A stretch of 64,000 bases of DNA from an uncultured Alistipes sp. (GCA_900544175.1 UQUN01000012.1:5616-69615); one strand, 5' to 3'; counted from the stretch's first letter, positions 52,858 to 62,463 are shown. Made by a program: numbers and translations. The notes: generated by a model from the letters alone, not told the origin.

Positions 52858-54042
52858 TTAACCGATTTTTACTGTCATTTTTGATATTGCTTTTAAGCAT
52901 GAAGAAATGGCGGAATTGACGGTATCAGATTGCGCGATGACGTATGCTATTCTATCATCACTACTGTGAATTCCAGATAAAATATCTCCTTTATTCAGGA
53001 TTAAACTGATTTCTCGTATATCCTGAATAGATATTGCCTCATTAATTCCATCAATCCCTAGGAAAACACCTTTTTTCTCTGGCATTAGGAAGCGAATTGC
53101 AGAACATTTACTATATTTTCCGGTTAGATCAGGCTCTTCTCCACAAAGGGTTTTGATAGTTTCTTTCAGCATATCTATTCCTGTAGAAAGTCTTACGAGA
53201 TGCGAGGTTATGCAATCTCCTCCAAGTCGTGCTCCTAATTCGATTAATTTAGGTCCGTTTTCAGTGACCATAATTTCGACATGAGCCGGTCCAATATTAA
53301 TTCCAATCGCTTCGACAGCACGAACAGCCAAATCTTTTATATTTTCTACAATCTGCGAAGAAAGAGTTGATGGTTGATTGTGTCCTGTTTCTACAAAATG
53401 TGGAGCACCAGTTGTGGTTTTGTCTGTCACTTGGAGAACATGTGTCTTGCCATTATAAGTAAGTGTCTCAACACTCACTTCCTTTCCGCTCATAAACTCT
53501 TCTATAATTACGTTACCCGATTTTGATTGTTTAAGACTGTAATTATATGCGGAACGTATTTTATCTGCGGAATCAACGAAAACGACACCTCTGCTGGCAG
53601 CATTGTCTGTAGGCTTGATAATACAAGGATATGTTATAGTGTTTACAATCTGTTCAAATTCGTTTTGCGATTGGACGATTTTATACCATGGGGATTCAAT
53701 ATTGTGACTCTTGAATGTCTCTATCATTATAGCCTTATCTGTAGCCCTCACAGCCGTCTCATAGCTAATTCCGACTAGTCCCAGTTTTTCACATGCCTTG
53801 GCGACTGCACGCATAGGCATATCCGTTGCAAGAGTCAGGAACCCATCTGCACCAAAATGTTTTGCGGCATTAAAGACACCTTCTTCATCGGTTGTACTTA
53901 CATTGAAATACTTATCAGCATAGTGGATACCTATAGCATGTGGGTTATAATCAATTACTCCTACATTATAACCCATTTCTTTTGCAGCGATAATTCCCGG
54001 AAGTTGCTCAATGGCTGCTCCCATTACCATTATATTTTTCAT
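52858..54042 (-). CDS. ATP-grasp ligase in the capsule locus (second of three)
   Basis: The 394-aa protein has a preATP-grasp Rossmann domain (MGAAIEQLPGIIAAKEMGYNVGVIDYNPHA), central and ATP-binding subdomains with YPCIIKPTDNAASRGVVFVDSADKI near residue 138, VIIEEFMSGKEVSVETLTY near 175, and GPAHVEIMVTENGPKLIELGARLGGDC near 250, containing the metal-binding Glu and Asn-like positions. It resembles carbamoyl-phosphate-synthase-like and L-amino-acid ligases. It probably couples an amino acid or similar carboxylate to an amine. It sits between PIG-L deacetylase and the sugar transferase. Confidence 0.9.
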   Translation of the reverse strand: MKNIMVMGAAIEQLPGIIAAKEMGYNVGVIDYNPHAIGIHYADKYFNVSTTDEEGVFNAAKHFGADGFLTLATDMPMRAVAKACEKLGLVGISYETAVRATDKAIMIETFKSHNIESPWYKIVQSQNEFEQIVNTITYPCIIKPTDNAASRGVVFVDSADKIRSAYNYSLKQSKSGNVIIEEFMSGKEVSVETLTYNGKTHVLQVTDKTTTGAPHFVETGHNQPSTLSSQIVENIKDLAVRAVEAIGINIGPAHVEIMVTENGPKLIELGARLGGDCITSHLVRLSTGIDMLKETIKTLCGEEPDLTGKYSKCSAIRFLMPEKKGVFLGIDGINEAISIQDIREISLILNKGDILSGIHSSDDRIAYVIAQSDTVNSAISSCLKAISKMTVKIG

Positions 54043-54692
54043 CTGTCAATTTTTCTGATTGTCACAAAAGATTCTGCGGCCTCCATGCAGCACTGATTGC
54101 CTGTAAATAGTGCTAAATTTCTTAATGACTGGGATGAACGTGGGTGAGGATACTCTCTTATTTCACTTATATAACATTCAAAAGCCTTGATTTTTCTTTC
54201 TAACTGATTTGTAATATCAACCCAGTATGTAGGAATAAAAGGCATTGTGTAGCCAAGTTCTGTACTTCCCACTGTATAAAAAGCGAAAATTTCTTCAACA
54301 AATTCAGCAGTCGGTCTTAAAGCCACGTTAGCTGATTCAAAAACAATCCGATGGTCTCTATTCAAATCACCTCCATGCTGTATGTATATTCTTTGTGGAC
54401 AATAGTCACTGATGATTTTTTCCAGCGAAATATTCAAATCAACCAAAGAAATTGTATCCAGGCGTTGATCAGGGTATCCTAGTCTGTATATTTGGGAAAC
54501 ACCCATTAATTTAGCTGCACGTTCCGTATAGTCCTTTTGGTTGTATTGTTCTTTCTTGTAGCGGAGTGATTCTCCTTCGCAGACAATTATACTTCTTACC
54601 TCATCACCGTTGTCTGTATGACGAATGACGGTTCCACCGCATCCAAGTAATTCATCATCAGGATGTGCTGCAATAACAAGGATCCTTTTCAT
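54039..54692 (-). CDS. PIG-L family N-acetylglucosaminyl deacetylase-like enzyme
   Basis: The 217-aa protein has the PIG-L/LmbE signature at the N-terminus, VIAAHPDDELLGCGGTVIRH, in which AHPDDE holds zinc ligands, and the matching later ligand in IQHGGDLNRDHRIVFESANV near residue 113. It removes an N-acetyl (or similar) group from a sugar to expose a free amine. It overlaps the ATP-grasp gene downstream and the LpxD-like gene upstream by 4 nt each. This invites the idea that the freed amine is then re-acylated. Confidence 0.9.
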   Translation of the reverse strand: MKRILVIAAHPDDELLGCGGTVIRHTDNGDEVRSIIVCEGESLRYKKEQYNQKDYTERAAKLMGVSQIYRLGYPDQRLDTISLVDLNISLEKIISDYCPQRIYIQHGGDLNRDHRIVFESANVALRPTAEFVEEIFAFYTVGSTELGYTMPFIPTYWVDITNQLERKIKAFECYISEIREYPHPRSSQSLRNLALFTGNQCCMEAAESFVTIRKIDR

Positions 54693-55606
54693 ATTTTTTC
54701 GTTTCTGATTATTTCTTTAGCAGGTATTCCTGCAACTGTAACATTATCCCTGACATCTTTAACAACTACGGCACCCATCCCCACGACACTTCTGCTGCCG
54801 ACTTTTCTTTGATCGCGAATCATGCTTGTTGCAACCCAGCTGTCATCTCCAATATGTACACTTCCCATTATTGTTGAGCCGGCTATAACTCGTACTCTTT
54901 TTCCGATGACAATATTGTGGGCAATATGACATAAATTGTCTATTTTAGAATAATCACCTATAATTGTGTCGTCAATGGTTCCTCTACAAACGCACGTACA
55001 GGACCCGATCAATACGTTATTCCCCAGTGTAACACCTCCATAATGTGGTACTGGTATCAATTTCCCTTTTTCTTCTATGTATTGATATCCGCATTCTCCT
55101 AATATTGCACCGCTTTGTATTACGCAGTTGTCACCTATCCTGACTTTACCTTTGATGACAACGTTAGAGCCAATGTGACAGTTCTTACCAATTACGGCTT
55201 TTGAAGATATATGCGAAAAAGGGCCGACGGATGTGCCGGGTCCGATTTTAGCGCCTTCTTCGATAAAGGCTTTTTCTGAGAGGGTCTCAATTGTATCTTC
55301 TTTCCAATAATGATCAAGAATGAAAAAGAAAACGGCTTTTGGGTCATCTGTTTTCAATTGGCATACAGCATTTGGTATGCTTTGAAGACAATTAGGTGTT
55401 ACAATACATGAAAATTGTTGGTTTTCAGTTATGTTAGCGGCTATAAGGTAGTTTTCGTTCCGCACCCAGGTTATTGTGCCATTCTTGTAGTTGGATAAAC
55501 TGGAAAAACCATTAATGGAAGAAGACAGATTTCCCTCTGCTTTTACTTTATATCCATTTCCCGAGAGTAAATTAACGATTTCAGAAATAACAATACCGTT
55601 GTCCAT
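54689..55606 (-). CDS. LpxD-like sugar N-acyltransferase
   Basis: The ATG at 55606 (MDNGIV, 305 aa) avoids overlap with the O-antigen ligase gene that a further upstream ATG would need. An N-terminal UDP-binding LpxD-like domain (residues 1-95) has SSLSNYKNGTITWVRNENYL. From about 105 to 290 hexapeptide repeats form a left-handed helix, with GPFSHISSKAVIGKNCHIGSNVVIKGKVRIGDNC, and HIAHNIVIGKRVRV holding a likely catalytic His. LpxD acylates UDP-3-acyl-GlcN, but here a capsule amino sugar is more likely because of the operon and low GC. Confidence 0.85.
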   Translation of the reverse strand: MDNGIVISEIVNLLSGNGYKVKAEGNLSSSINGFSSLSNYKNGTITWVRNENYLIAANITENQQFSCIVTPNCLQSIPNAVCQLKTDDPKAVFFFILDHYWKEDTIETLSEKAFIEEGAKIGPGTSVGPFSHISSKAVIGKNCHIGSNVVIKGKVRIGDNCVIQSGAILGECGYQYIEEKGKLIPVPHYGGVTLGNNVLIGSCTCVCRGTIDDTIIGDYSKIDNLCHIAHNIVIGKRVRVIAGSTIMGSVHIGDDSWVATSMIRDQRKVGSRSVVGMGAVVVKDVRDNVTVAGIPAKEIIRNEKI

Positions 55607-55628
55607 TGTGTCAGATGTTTTTTTGAAT

Positions 55629-56855
55629 TTAACCTTGTGCAATACGAAAAAGAGGCTTGAAATCAGCATGTTGACTTAGATAGTCTTTTGATATATACAT
55701 GAAAAGCAGGAACAGATATATAAACATGTTGTTGTAAACCTCAAATTGGGACATAAGAAGGAATACTGCGGATGTGAATATCAACATTTGTCTTTGATAA
55801 AGATTTGCAATGGACTTGATCTGATTGATCCCAGCTATAACAAAAATTACGAATATCACAAATCCGACTAAACCTCCATTTAATAGTATATGTAGAATAA
55901 TATTGTGGGGGTTAACAAAGCCGTTTAATAATAGTTCATATGATTCTTTATCGCAGACTCCATATCCAATGATCGGGCTGTGTGATATCTGAAAGTCGGC
56001 ATATAGCCAAACTCTCGTTCTTGATGAGAATGTCATGTCTTTCCCGAAACTTTCTACAATTTGACTGACTATAGGGATATCAAGAACGGAGAAAAAAGGA
56101 ATGACGAATGTTATAAAGAATAATATAATGCCGATAAAGAGAGAAATACTTCCGAGCTTAATTAATTTAGGATTTTTAACAAAAATAGCAACAATTAAGA
56201 TTAAGGCAAAGCCTACACTGGCCGTTACTGAGCCTTCAAGTGCCACCGACAAAAAGCAAACTGATAAAAGAGGGATGATACTGCTGATTTTGCCTTTTTT
56301 ACTGAAAAGAGCTATTAAATTGATAAAAATAGCTGGAACAAATATTGCTCCAAATTGATTGTAATTCGTTGATAGGAGATAGACCTCTGTCCCTTCATAA
56401 TAGCCGAAAAATCCTGGTAAAAATAATATAAAGAAGAAATTCAGGTATATTATAAAAGAGAATGTGAATGCCAAAACTGCAGCAACTTGTTTTTTCTGAT
56501 ATATTATACTCAATGACAACAGCCATCTTATGGCTAATGTTTTCATAATAATAGGAAAGTGAGAAAGCCAACTGTTTCCATTTAAAATCGAAGAAATAAT
56601 CAGCCATGCAAAGAAAACAAGCAGAATGCAGTCATATTTTGTAATAACAGCTTTTTTTTTCTTAATGCAAATTATAACATGTATAATGAAACTTAATATA
56701 AATACTACTTTTGACAGCAGGCTTAGAACCGGTATCATAAAAGGCAATACGTGTTCCAATTGAAAACATCCGCTGGCAATGGTAATAAAGAAAGCTCCAA
56801 ACAAAATAATTTTAGCAGCAATTGATAAATTATAATTCTTTATTAATGTCTGCAT
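55629..56855 (-). CDS. O-antigen ligase/polymerase-like membrane protein (Wzy)
   Basis: The 408-aa protein has about eleven hydrophobic helices and the large periplasmic loop of O-antigen ligase/polymerase family members (IVESFGKDMTFSSRTRVWLYADFQISHSPIIGYGV near residue 270, then VNPHNIILHILLNGGLVGFVIFV with the conserved HN). It likely polymerises repeat units in the periplasm, since the locus has a flippase and no other polymerase. It overlaps the flippase gene by 13 nt. Base composition is AT-rich like its neighbours. Confidence 0.88.
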   Translation of the reverse strand: MQTLIKNYNLSIAAKIILFGAFFITIASGCFQLEHVLPFMIPVLSLLSKVVFILSFIIHVIICIKKKKAVITKYDCILLVFFAWLIISSILNGNSWLSHFPIIMKTLAIRWLLSLSIIYQKKQVAAVLAFTFSFIIYLNFFFILFLPGFFGYYEGTEVYLLSTNYNQFGAIFVPAIFINLIALFSKKGKISSIIPLLSVCFLSVALEGSVTASVGFALILIVAIFVKNPKLIKLGSISLFIGIILFFITFVIPFFSVLDIPIVSQIVESFGKDMTFSSRTRVWLYADFQISHSPIIGYGVCDKESYELLLNGFVNPHNIILHILLNGGLVGFVIFVIFVIAGINQIKSIANLYQRQMLIFTSAVFLLMSQFEVYNNMFIYLFLLFMYISKDYLSQHADFKPLFRIAQG

Positions 56856-58384
56856 ATATGTTTTTGGAAGAATCCAATGATAAAAAGGAATATACTTTTT
56901 ACTTTATTCTTCTCTGTGCTGTTCATTGAAAAAAAATATGTACTTGTGAAAAGTACAATTACAGACGTAATGAATGTGAATAGAAATCTAAGGTGTAAGT
57001 TTACGAATATAACAACAATGGAACAGGCAAAAACTGTTAATAGTACAGGAAGAAAACATTTATATATAACTTCTTTAATATATTTTTGAATGTCCAGGCA
57101 ATCTGTGTGTTTAAGCAAAGGCAGTCTAATAAAAGCGGATAATGCTTCGGCTCCGATATAGCAGAGTGCTAAGGAGTAAAAAGGAGCCCCATAATATAAG
57201 CAGAGTATTACTGTCGGGATGACTAGTAACTTAGGCGTTGAAGTAATAAGAACAAAAGTTTTAATATTGCCTATTGCGTGTTTTGCCGAACCTAATCCAT
57301 CTGTCAACTGATTGATTAATGCCGCTATTAGAATCATTGAAGCGAAAAAGCCTGCTTTTTCAGGAACAACTTTGAGCCATACACTTAGTATGTTGTTCAT
57401 TTCAAACAGGATGGGAATAGTGACAGCACTTAGTAATAAAAAAGAATATTTACATTGAAGCCTTGCCAAATTCCATACATGCTCCCTGTTATTCGCACCC
57501 TCTAACTTAACGAGTTGTGGATTTATTGCATTGCCTAGAGATGAACTTACAAAATTCACCGCTCCTGATACTTGCATTCCTATCCCATATGCTGCATTCA
57601 ATACTGTACCATAGAATTTGTTTAAAACTACTGCTACTCCCTGCGTTCTTCCAACCACGCACATAGAATGATATATAATCCAGCCTGTAAAAGAAACCAT
57701 TTCTTTGATGTACTTCAAATCAAATGAACGGAATCCAGTTATCCGACATTCTTTGTACTTTATAAAATCAAATATTGCAAAAGATAGTAAATTAAAACAT
57801 TGGATAATCAACATCAATATGCCATATATAATTAATTTGTCATAATTGATATATGCAAGGACAAATGCTAATACGAGTTTAAGGGTGCCATCTACTACCT
57901 CTATGATAGAAATATACACAATATTTTCATGTGATATCAAAAGTGCCTTGAACGGTGCTGACAGTACAGAAATAAACAGCATTGATACTACTAGGTGGTA
58001 TACTGTTTTTGCTGCGTAGAGTCTTTCGGCCGGTATATTCAAAAATCCATCAAATAAGAAAAAACTGATCGTTTCAAATACTGCAATTAAAAAAACGCCT
58101 ATAACAAGATGTATAATCAGACTGTTGTTGAATACATGTATTAGATAATTGATATTGTTTTTACCTTGATAAAAAGACACATATCTTTGAGTTGAATTCG
58201 TTAGGGCATTTACCATGAATGAAAGCATCGACACTATGCCTGCCACTAAAGAATAAATACCATAGTCACTCTCTCCTAATGCTGCAAGAATCAGACGCGA
58301 AGACCATAGTGATAATAAGATATTAAATATGGTCCTTATATATTGTGCAACAGTGTTTATTATTATTCTATTGGATGCATTCAT
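56843..58384 (-). CDS. Polysaccharide flippase (Wzx-like, MATE/MVF superfamily)
   Basis: The start at MNASNRIII (513 aa) overlaps the previous gene by ATGA. The protein has about 12-14 transmembrane helices and the RIIINTVAQYIRTIFNILLSLWSSRLILAALGESDYGIYSLVAGIVSM start typical of Bacteroides Wzx proteins. It also has VSFTGWIIYHSMCVVGRTQGVAVVLNKFYGT near residue 225. It moves lipid-linked repeat units from the cytoplasmic to the periplasmic face. AT-rich composition suggests it came with the block. Confidence 0.9.
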   Translation of the reverse strand: MNASNRIIINTVAQYIRTIFNILLSLWSSRLILAALGESDYGIYSLVAGIVSMLSFMVNALTNSTQRYVSFYQGKNNINYLIHVFNNSLIIHLVIGVFLIAVFETISFFLFDGFLNIPAERLYAAKTVYHLVVSMLFISVLSAPFKALLISHENIVYISIIEVVDGTLKLVLAFVLAYINYDKLIIYGILMLIIQCFNLLSFAIFDFIKYKECRITGFRSFDLKYIKEMVSFTGWIIYHSMCVVGRTQGVAVVLNKFYGTVLNAAYGIGMQVSGAVNFVSSSLGNAINPQLVKLEGANNREHVWNLARLQCKYSFLLLSAVTIPILFEMNNILSVWLKVVPEKAGFFASMILIAALINQLTDGLGSAKHAIGNIKTFVLITSTPKLLVIPTVILCLYYGAPFYSLALCYIGAEALSAFIRLPLLKHTDCLDIQKYIKEVIYKCFLPVLLTVFACSIVVIFVNLHLRFLFTFITSVIVLFTSTYFFSMNSTEKNKVKSIFLFIIGFFQKHICRH

Positions 58385-59280
58385 CGTTTCAGCCCAGAGC
58401 ACTTAAGTTTTTTTATTTCAGCTCCTAATATATGGTCAAACTCATACGAAAAATCGACATCTCTGCCAGCAGCATTAGTCATTGTGATTTCTCCTATATA
58501 CACCTTATTGTTTACTTCGTATAAATCAACCCTCATTTGGGGAAATCCTTTGGATAACAGGTTGCAAATTTCCAGTTGACGATTCAACATAACAGGTCTA
58601 TTCACATTATTTTTTAGCTCAGGCCTATTTAAAAATTCTGTATGTGGATTCCAATCAGTGTCATATACTTGAATTTTAAATTTATGCGCCTTGGAGAAAT
58701 CTCTTTCCGATACGACTTGGGCGTATAATGGTTTTCCATCAAAACAAAACCACTTATAGTCAATAAGAGATGTATTATTTGGATCCTCCAGAAGTTCCTC
58801 GATTATTATCTTTCTTGGAATTTTAATATAATGAGGTTCGGCACTTTGATACCCAAAAGTTGTTTCCAGCCATTTTTTACATTTCTTTTTTACCTCATCT
58901 ACATTGATTGTGTTTTTGTCCTTAACAATGATCAATTGTGCACAACCGTTATTTGCCTTGATGACAAATTTTTCAGGTAGCGTATTGAAGTCTATATCAT
59001 TCTCACTATCATATACTCCATATAGTATGGGCAGATGTTCCTCAAGTCCCTTGTTTCTAATCCACTCCCTTACTTTATATTTATCAGCTAATACGGTCCA
59101 CAAAGATGTATCTGAATAAAATTCGAGCCAACATACCCACTCGTTGAACGTTTGAGGATCTTTCCAATTTATTTTTTGATGGAATGTTCTGTAGTATAAA
59201 TATGAACACAACATCTTAGGACTAAGATGGCCTAAGACATTACGGAATGAATTACCTAATTTACTTCTTAAATTTACCAT
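58381..59280 (-). CDS. TupA-like ATP-grasp protein in the capsule locus (third of three)
   Basis: The 299-aa protein matches the TupA-like ATP-grasp family of polysaccharide loci: FNEWVCWLEFYSDTSLWTVLADKYKVREW near residue 44, LPEKFVIKANNGCAQLIIVKDKN near 98 with the nucleotide-binding Lys, IIIEELLEDPNNTSLIDYKWFCFDGKPLY near 150, and FPQMRVDLYEVNNKVYIGEITMTNAAGRDV near 250 with the metal-binding Glu. TupA relatives add glutamate- or aspartate-type units to teichuronic polymers. It is the first of the AT-rich block and lies after a degenerated stretch. Confidence 0.88.
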   Translation of the reverse strand: MVNLRSKLGNSFRNVLGHLSPKMLCSYLYYRTFHQKINWKDPQTFNEWVCWLEFYSDTSLWTVLADKYKVREWIRNKGLEEHLPILYGVYDSENDIDFNTLPEKFVIKANNGCAQLIIVKDKNTINVDEVKKKCKKWLETTFGYQSAEPHYIKIPRKIIIEELLEDPNNTSLIDYKWFCFDGKPLYAQVVSERDFSKAHKFKIQVYDTDWNPHTEFLNRPELKNNVNRPVMLNRQLEICNLLSKGFPQMRVDLYEVNNKVYIGEITMTNAAGRDVDFSYEFDHILGAEIKKLKCSGLKR

Positions 59281-59564
59281 ATTTTCAAGTCCTATAATTT
59301 ATTCTAGTCTGCATAACTGTGGATGTATACTTAATTCTACGCACATAAATTTTTACGTAAGCATGGGCACTGCGTTTTTCTTAAAGGAAAGCTATATTTA
59401 TTAGTATCAAACATTGCATTTTTGCACCTCAATTGAGTGCCGCACATGGACTGTTTTCAGTATAGCTTTAGATAAAGGATGTACAAATGTTATAGATAAT
59501 GTGCATTCACTACCTGAAAGTTCTTGTAGAAATTGTTAACATCAGATGTCCAAGTACAGCATTT

Positions 59565-59732
59565 TCATGCCTTGACCTGCAATTCGTACATTGCAGACGA
59601 TTGCGGTGCTATCTTATGTAAGATTCTTTCTATCGAGACGAGCATATCCGGAAGATTCTGCTTCACGACATTATATAAAATTTCCGCGTCCAGATCGAAA
59701 TAGTGGTGGTCGATGATATCCCTGATTCCCAT
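59565..59732 (-). pseudogene. HepT/DUF86-like C-terminal remnant
   Basis: A 55-codon stretch MGIRDIIDHHYFDLDAEILYN... carries the HepT RNase-type motif R-x4-H-x-Y (RDIIDHHY) and the LP-M-L--IE-IL tail of HepT toxins. Homology continues six codons upstream (LERT) to an in-frame stop, and the N-terminal half and its MNT antitoxin are gone. The protein is thus a relic, possibly still expressed from the internal ATG. Confidence 0.65.
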
Positions 59733-59993
59733 TGTCCTTTCCAGTCTATTTCAGGGTATTAAGGCAGCCGTTTTCTATCAGAGAGTTTTTCTACGCCTTT
59801 TATACTTTTGCCTATTGCAATCCGCTTTGGATTCTTTCCTGAGAGTTATGATTGTGCATCCACTGCTCCATCCTTGGAATCAATGCTGAGCATGATGCCG
59901 TATCCCCGCTTCGGTATACCTGCTCTGATCCGGGTAGAATTTCCTGACATTCAAAAACTGCATGCCCTTTTTATGGTACGCCTTACTTGGACT
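59733..59993. other. Degenerate stretch without a recognisable gene
   Basis: No convincing frame in either direction. On the minus strand short open pieces (for example QFLNVRKFYPDQSRYTEAG at about 59900-59985) look like decayed coding DNA, but I cannot name a family. From 59281 to 59564 I see only AT-rich DNA and no gene or clear promoter. Confidence 0.4.
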
Positions 59994-60287
59994 TCAACTC
60001 CTTAATATACGATCTGAATGCAGCACATGCTCTTGATTGGATTCGAAAAAAGATTTGAGAATGGATGCTACGGTCTGTCCTATCTTGGGATCTATTCCTG
60101 AAAATACGTTATGGGAATTATTCGCAATTACCAGTTGGAACGTATTTAATATGCTCAAATTCTCATCTATGATAAAGCTGACCTGATAGCATGCCCCGTT
60201 GTCTGTTTGAAAGCACACAGACCTTTCATCATATTCGGAAACAAAATATGGTGACGAGGTATTGATGTTATTCAATGAATACAACAT
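59994..60287 (-). CDS. Small protein, 97 aa, unknown function
   Basis: ATG at 60287 opens 97 residues (MLYSLNNINTSSPYF...). A YxVSF strand after CFQTDNGACY suggests a small beta-rich domain like those in several Bacteroides DUF families (DUF6169-like resemblance, low certainty). No signal peptide or membrane helix. It follows a 58-aa gene with a 19-bp gap, the arrangement of a toxin-antitoxin or small regulatory pair. The role is unknown. Confidence 0.55.
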   Translation of the reverse strand: MLYSLNNINTSSPYFVSEYDERSVCFQTDNGACYQVSFIIDENLSILNTFQLVIANNSHNVFSGIDPKIGQTVASILKSFFESNQEHVLHSDRILRS

Positions 60288-60306
60288 AACAGGAACCCAT
60301 CAATGA

Positions 60307-60483
60307 TTAATTGAAAAGTTCCCGAATTTTTGCTACGATAATTCCTTGTGATTCAAGTTCCGATAAAGGACGTCCGTCACGAATACAATTTACCACCGCT
60401 GCCTTTCTGTCCACAAACTGCTGCAGGAATCTTTTTACATCCTGCTTGCATTTTACCTCACTGATTGTAATATTCTTATCCAT
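60307..60483 (-). CDS. Small protein, 58 aa, unknown function
   Basis: A 58-residue frame begins MDKNITISEV and ends RELFN. It is charged and helical, with VKRFLQQFVDRKAAVV and DGRPLSELESQGI. A TATATTTG element (60506-60513) is 22 nt upstream of the ATG, so transcription of the pair is plausible. Such small partner genes often act as antitoxins, but no homology to a known one is evident. Confidence 0.55.
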   Translation of the reverse strand: MDKNITISEVKCKQDVKRFLQQFVDRKAAVVNCIRDGRPLSELESQGIIVAKIRELFN

Positions 60484-60505
60484 CTCACTTGTCCTTTTGT
60501 TTCAG

Positions 60506-60513
60506 CAAATATA
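60506..60513 (-). promoter_or_regulatory. -7 element of the small gene pair
   Basis: Minus-strand TATATTTG fits TAnnTTTG, 22 nt before the ATG at 60483. No TTG was found 19-21 nt upstream. An independent promoter inside the capsule locus would fit a toxin-antitoxin-like pair. Confidence 0.45.
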
Positions 60514-60679
60514 ATAATTTTTCTATTACTGGTTCCAGTACTTGAGAGAATGTATCTTACCCCTGTGCATTGTCTTGTTATTTGTATCTATCATGACTAT
60601 CTCTTCAACTTGTTGCTGTACGCAAAAATTTGATGCGGTTGCCTGACTATTCCGGCAAAAGTTTCAAAATAAATATCTT

Positions 60680-61990
60680 TCAGTCCCTCCCGAACAAATC
60701 CCTGGTATACACCTTCCCCTTCACATCATCCAGACATTCGTCATATCTGTTGGCGATGATGGCCCCCGCCCTGCGCTTGAACTCCGCCAGGTCGTTCACG
60801 ACCACGCTGCCGAAGAACGTGCTGCCGTTCTCCAGGGTGGGCTCGTAGATAATGATAGTGGCGCCCTTGGCCCGGATGCGCTTCATCACGCCCTGTATGC
60901 TGCTCTGGCGGAAGTTGTCGCTGCCGGTCTTCATCGTCAGGCGGTACACGCCGATGACGGTCTCGCCCTCCTTCGAGACATCCCAGCCCCCGTCGTACTC
61001 GTGCGCCCCGGCCATCCTCAGCACCTGCGAGGCGATGAAGTCCTTCCGCGTCCGGTTGCTCTCCACAATCGCGCTCATCATGTTCTGCGGCACGTCGGCA
61101 TAATTGGCCAGGAGCTGCTTGGTGTCCTTGGGGAGGCAGTAGCCGCCGTAGCCGAACGAGGGGTTGTTGTAGTGGGTGCCGATGCGCGGGTCCAGGCACA
61201 CCCCGTCGATGATGGCACGGGTGTCCAGCCCCTTGACCTCGGCGTAGGTGTCCAGCTCGTTGAAATAGCTGACGCGCAGGGCCAGGTACGTGTTCGCGAA
61301 GAGTTTGACCGCCTCGGCCTCCTTCAGGCCCATGAACAGGGTCGGGATGTCCTGCTTGACGGCGCCCTCCTGCAGCAGTGTGGCGAAGGTGCGTGCCGCC
61401 TGCTCGAGGTGCGGTATGTCCGCAATGGCTTCCAGGGCGCGGTTCTCCTCCTCAAACTCAGGGTTGTCAATCATCTTCGGCACTCCGACAATGATCCGGC
61501 TAGGATAGAGGTTGTCGTACAGGGCCTTGCTCTCGCGCAGGAACTCCGGGGCGAACAGCAGGTTAAGCCGCTTCACGCCCTGCCTCCAGTACTTCACGTA
61601 GAGGCTGCGGCAGTAGCCTACGGGGATGGTGGACTTGATGACCATCACCGCGTTCGGATTGACAGCCAGCACGAGGTCGATGACCTCCTCCACGTGCGAG
61701 GTGTCGAAGTAGTTGCGCACGGGGTCGTAGTTGGTCGGTGCGGCGATGATGACGAACTCCGCGTCGGAGTAGGCCTTCCTTCCGTCCAGCGTCGCCGTCA
61801 GGTCGAGAGGCTTCTCCGCCAGGTATTTCTCGATGTACTCGTCCTGTATGGGCGACTTCCGGCTGTTTATCAGGTCAACCTTCCCGGGGATGACGTCCAC
61901 AGCCGTGACGTAATTGTGCTGCGCCAGGAGCGTTGCGAGGCTGAGCCCCACGTAGCCGGTGCCGGCTACTGCTATGCGGTACGGTCTCAT
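60680..61990 (-). CDS. ugd: UDP-glucose/GDP-mannose-type nucleotide-sugar dehydrogenase
   Basis: The start at [19 protein letters not shown] (436 aa) follows the family. The Rossmann motif [10 protein letters not shown] is at residues 10-19, with [14 protein letters not shown] near 121 and [20 protein letters not shown] near 153. The active-site Cys lies in [15 protein letters not shown] near 255, preceded by [18 protein letters not shown]. Twofold oxidation of UDP-glucose or a relative gives the uronic acid, which fits an acidic capsule and gives ATP-grasp or acyl enzymes carboxyls to act on. The gene is much richer in GC than the block downstream. Confidence 0.93.
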   Translation of the reverse strand: MRPYRIAVAGTGYVGLSLATLLAQHNYVTAVDVIPGKVDLINSRKSPIQDEYIEKYLAEKPLDLTATLDGRKAYSDAEFVIIAAPTNYDPVRNYFDTSHVEEVIDLVLAVNPNAVMVIKSTIPVGYCRSLYVKYWRQGVKRLNLLFAPEFLRESKALYDNLYPSRIIVGVPKMIDNPEFEEENRALEAIADIPHLEQAARTFATLLQEGAVKQDIPTLFMGLKEAEAVKLFANTYLALRVSYFNELDTYAEVKGLDTRAIIDGVCLDPRIGTHYNNPSFGYGGYCLPKDTKQLLANYADVPQNMMSAIVESNRTRKDFIASQVLRMAGAHEYDGGWDVSKEGETVIGVYRLTMKTGSDNFRQSSIQGVMKRIRAKGATIIIYEPTLENGSTFFGSVVVNDLAEFKRRAGAIIANRYDECLDDVKGKVYTRDLFGRD

Positions 61991-62009
61991 AACTATTTTA
62001 ATTATCACA

Positions 62010-62453
62010 TCATGTCAGGGTAATGAGATCTGCCGGCTCGTCCGGCCAGGCAAAATCTTCAGCAAGTTTACGGACAGCGGCAACGACCCTGCTGTCACTT
62101 GATGATGGCTGCGTAGTCATCGCCTGCTGTAAATATTCTCCACATTCAGGCGAAAATAGAGTCTGCTCGGCAAGTTCTCGACAGAGATCCTCCTTCTCAG
62201 GGTCAGGCACGGACGAAGCATCGACAGCCACTGCAAACATTCCCGAAAGCAGCTCGCAACGCCCCTGCAAATCATCAGTCATAGACAACTCTTCCTGCAG
62301 CGAATCAAAGATCCTGTCCCTGCGTTCCTGAAGTTCCCGGACAAGGGACGCATTCCCGTCAAAACACCTCACCGCTCCGTCACGCCAGTCAGTCACCAAA
62401 GACGCCACATCATCCAAAAGACCATGATACGGAATATTGCCATGCATACTCAT
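62010..62453 (-). CDS. UpxZ-like small regulator of the capsule locus
   Basis: The 147-aa protein is acidic and helical ([45 protein letters not shown]) without membrane segment or enzyme motif. An alternative ATG is two codons on. Position, size and composition fit UpxZ proteins, which block UpxY-type antiterminators of other capsule loci. I assign it mainly by place, directly behind the UpxY-type gene with a 10-bp gap. Sequence similarity alone is not decisive. Confidence 0.6.
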   Translation of the reverse strand: MSMHGNIPYHGLLDDVASLVTDWRDGAVRCFDGNASLVRELQERRDRIFDSLQEELSMTDDLQGRCELLSGMFAVAVDASSVPDPEKEDLCRELAEQTLFSPECGEYLQQAMTTQPSSSDSRVVAAVRKLAEDFAWPDEPADLITLT

Positions 62454-62463
62454 ATATCCGGAT

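Noticed and set aside
61001..62023. 340-codon plus-strand frame opposite Ugd
   Set aside because: High GC in Ugd suppresses stops on the other strand; Ugd has all active-site motifs.
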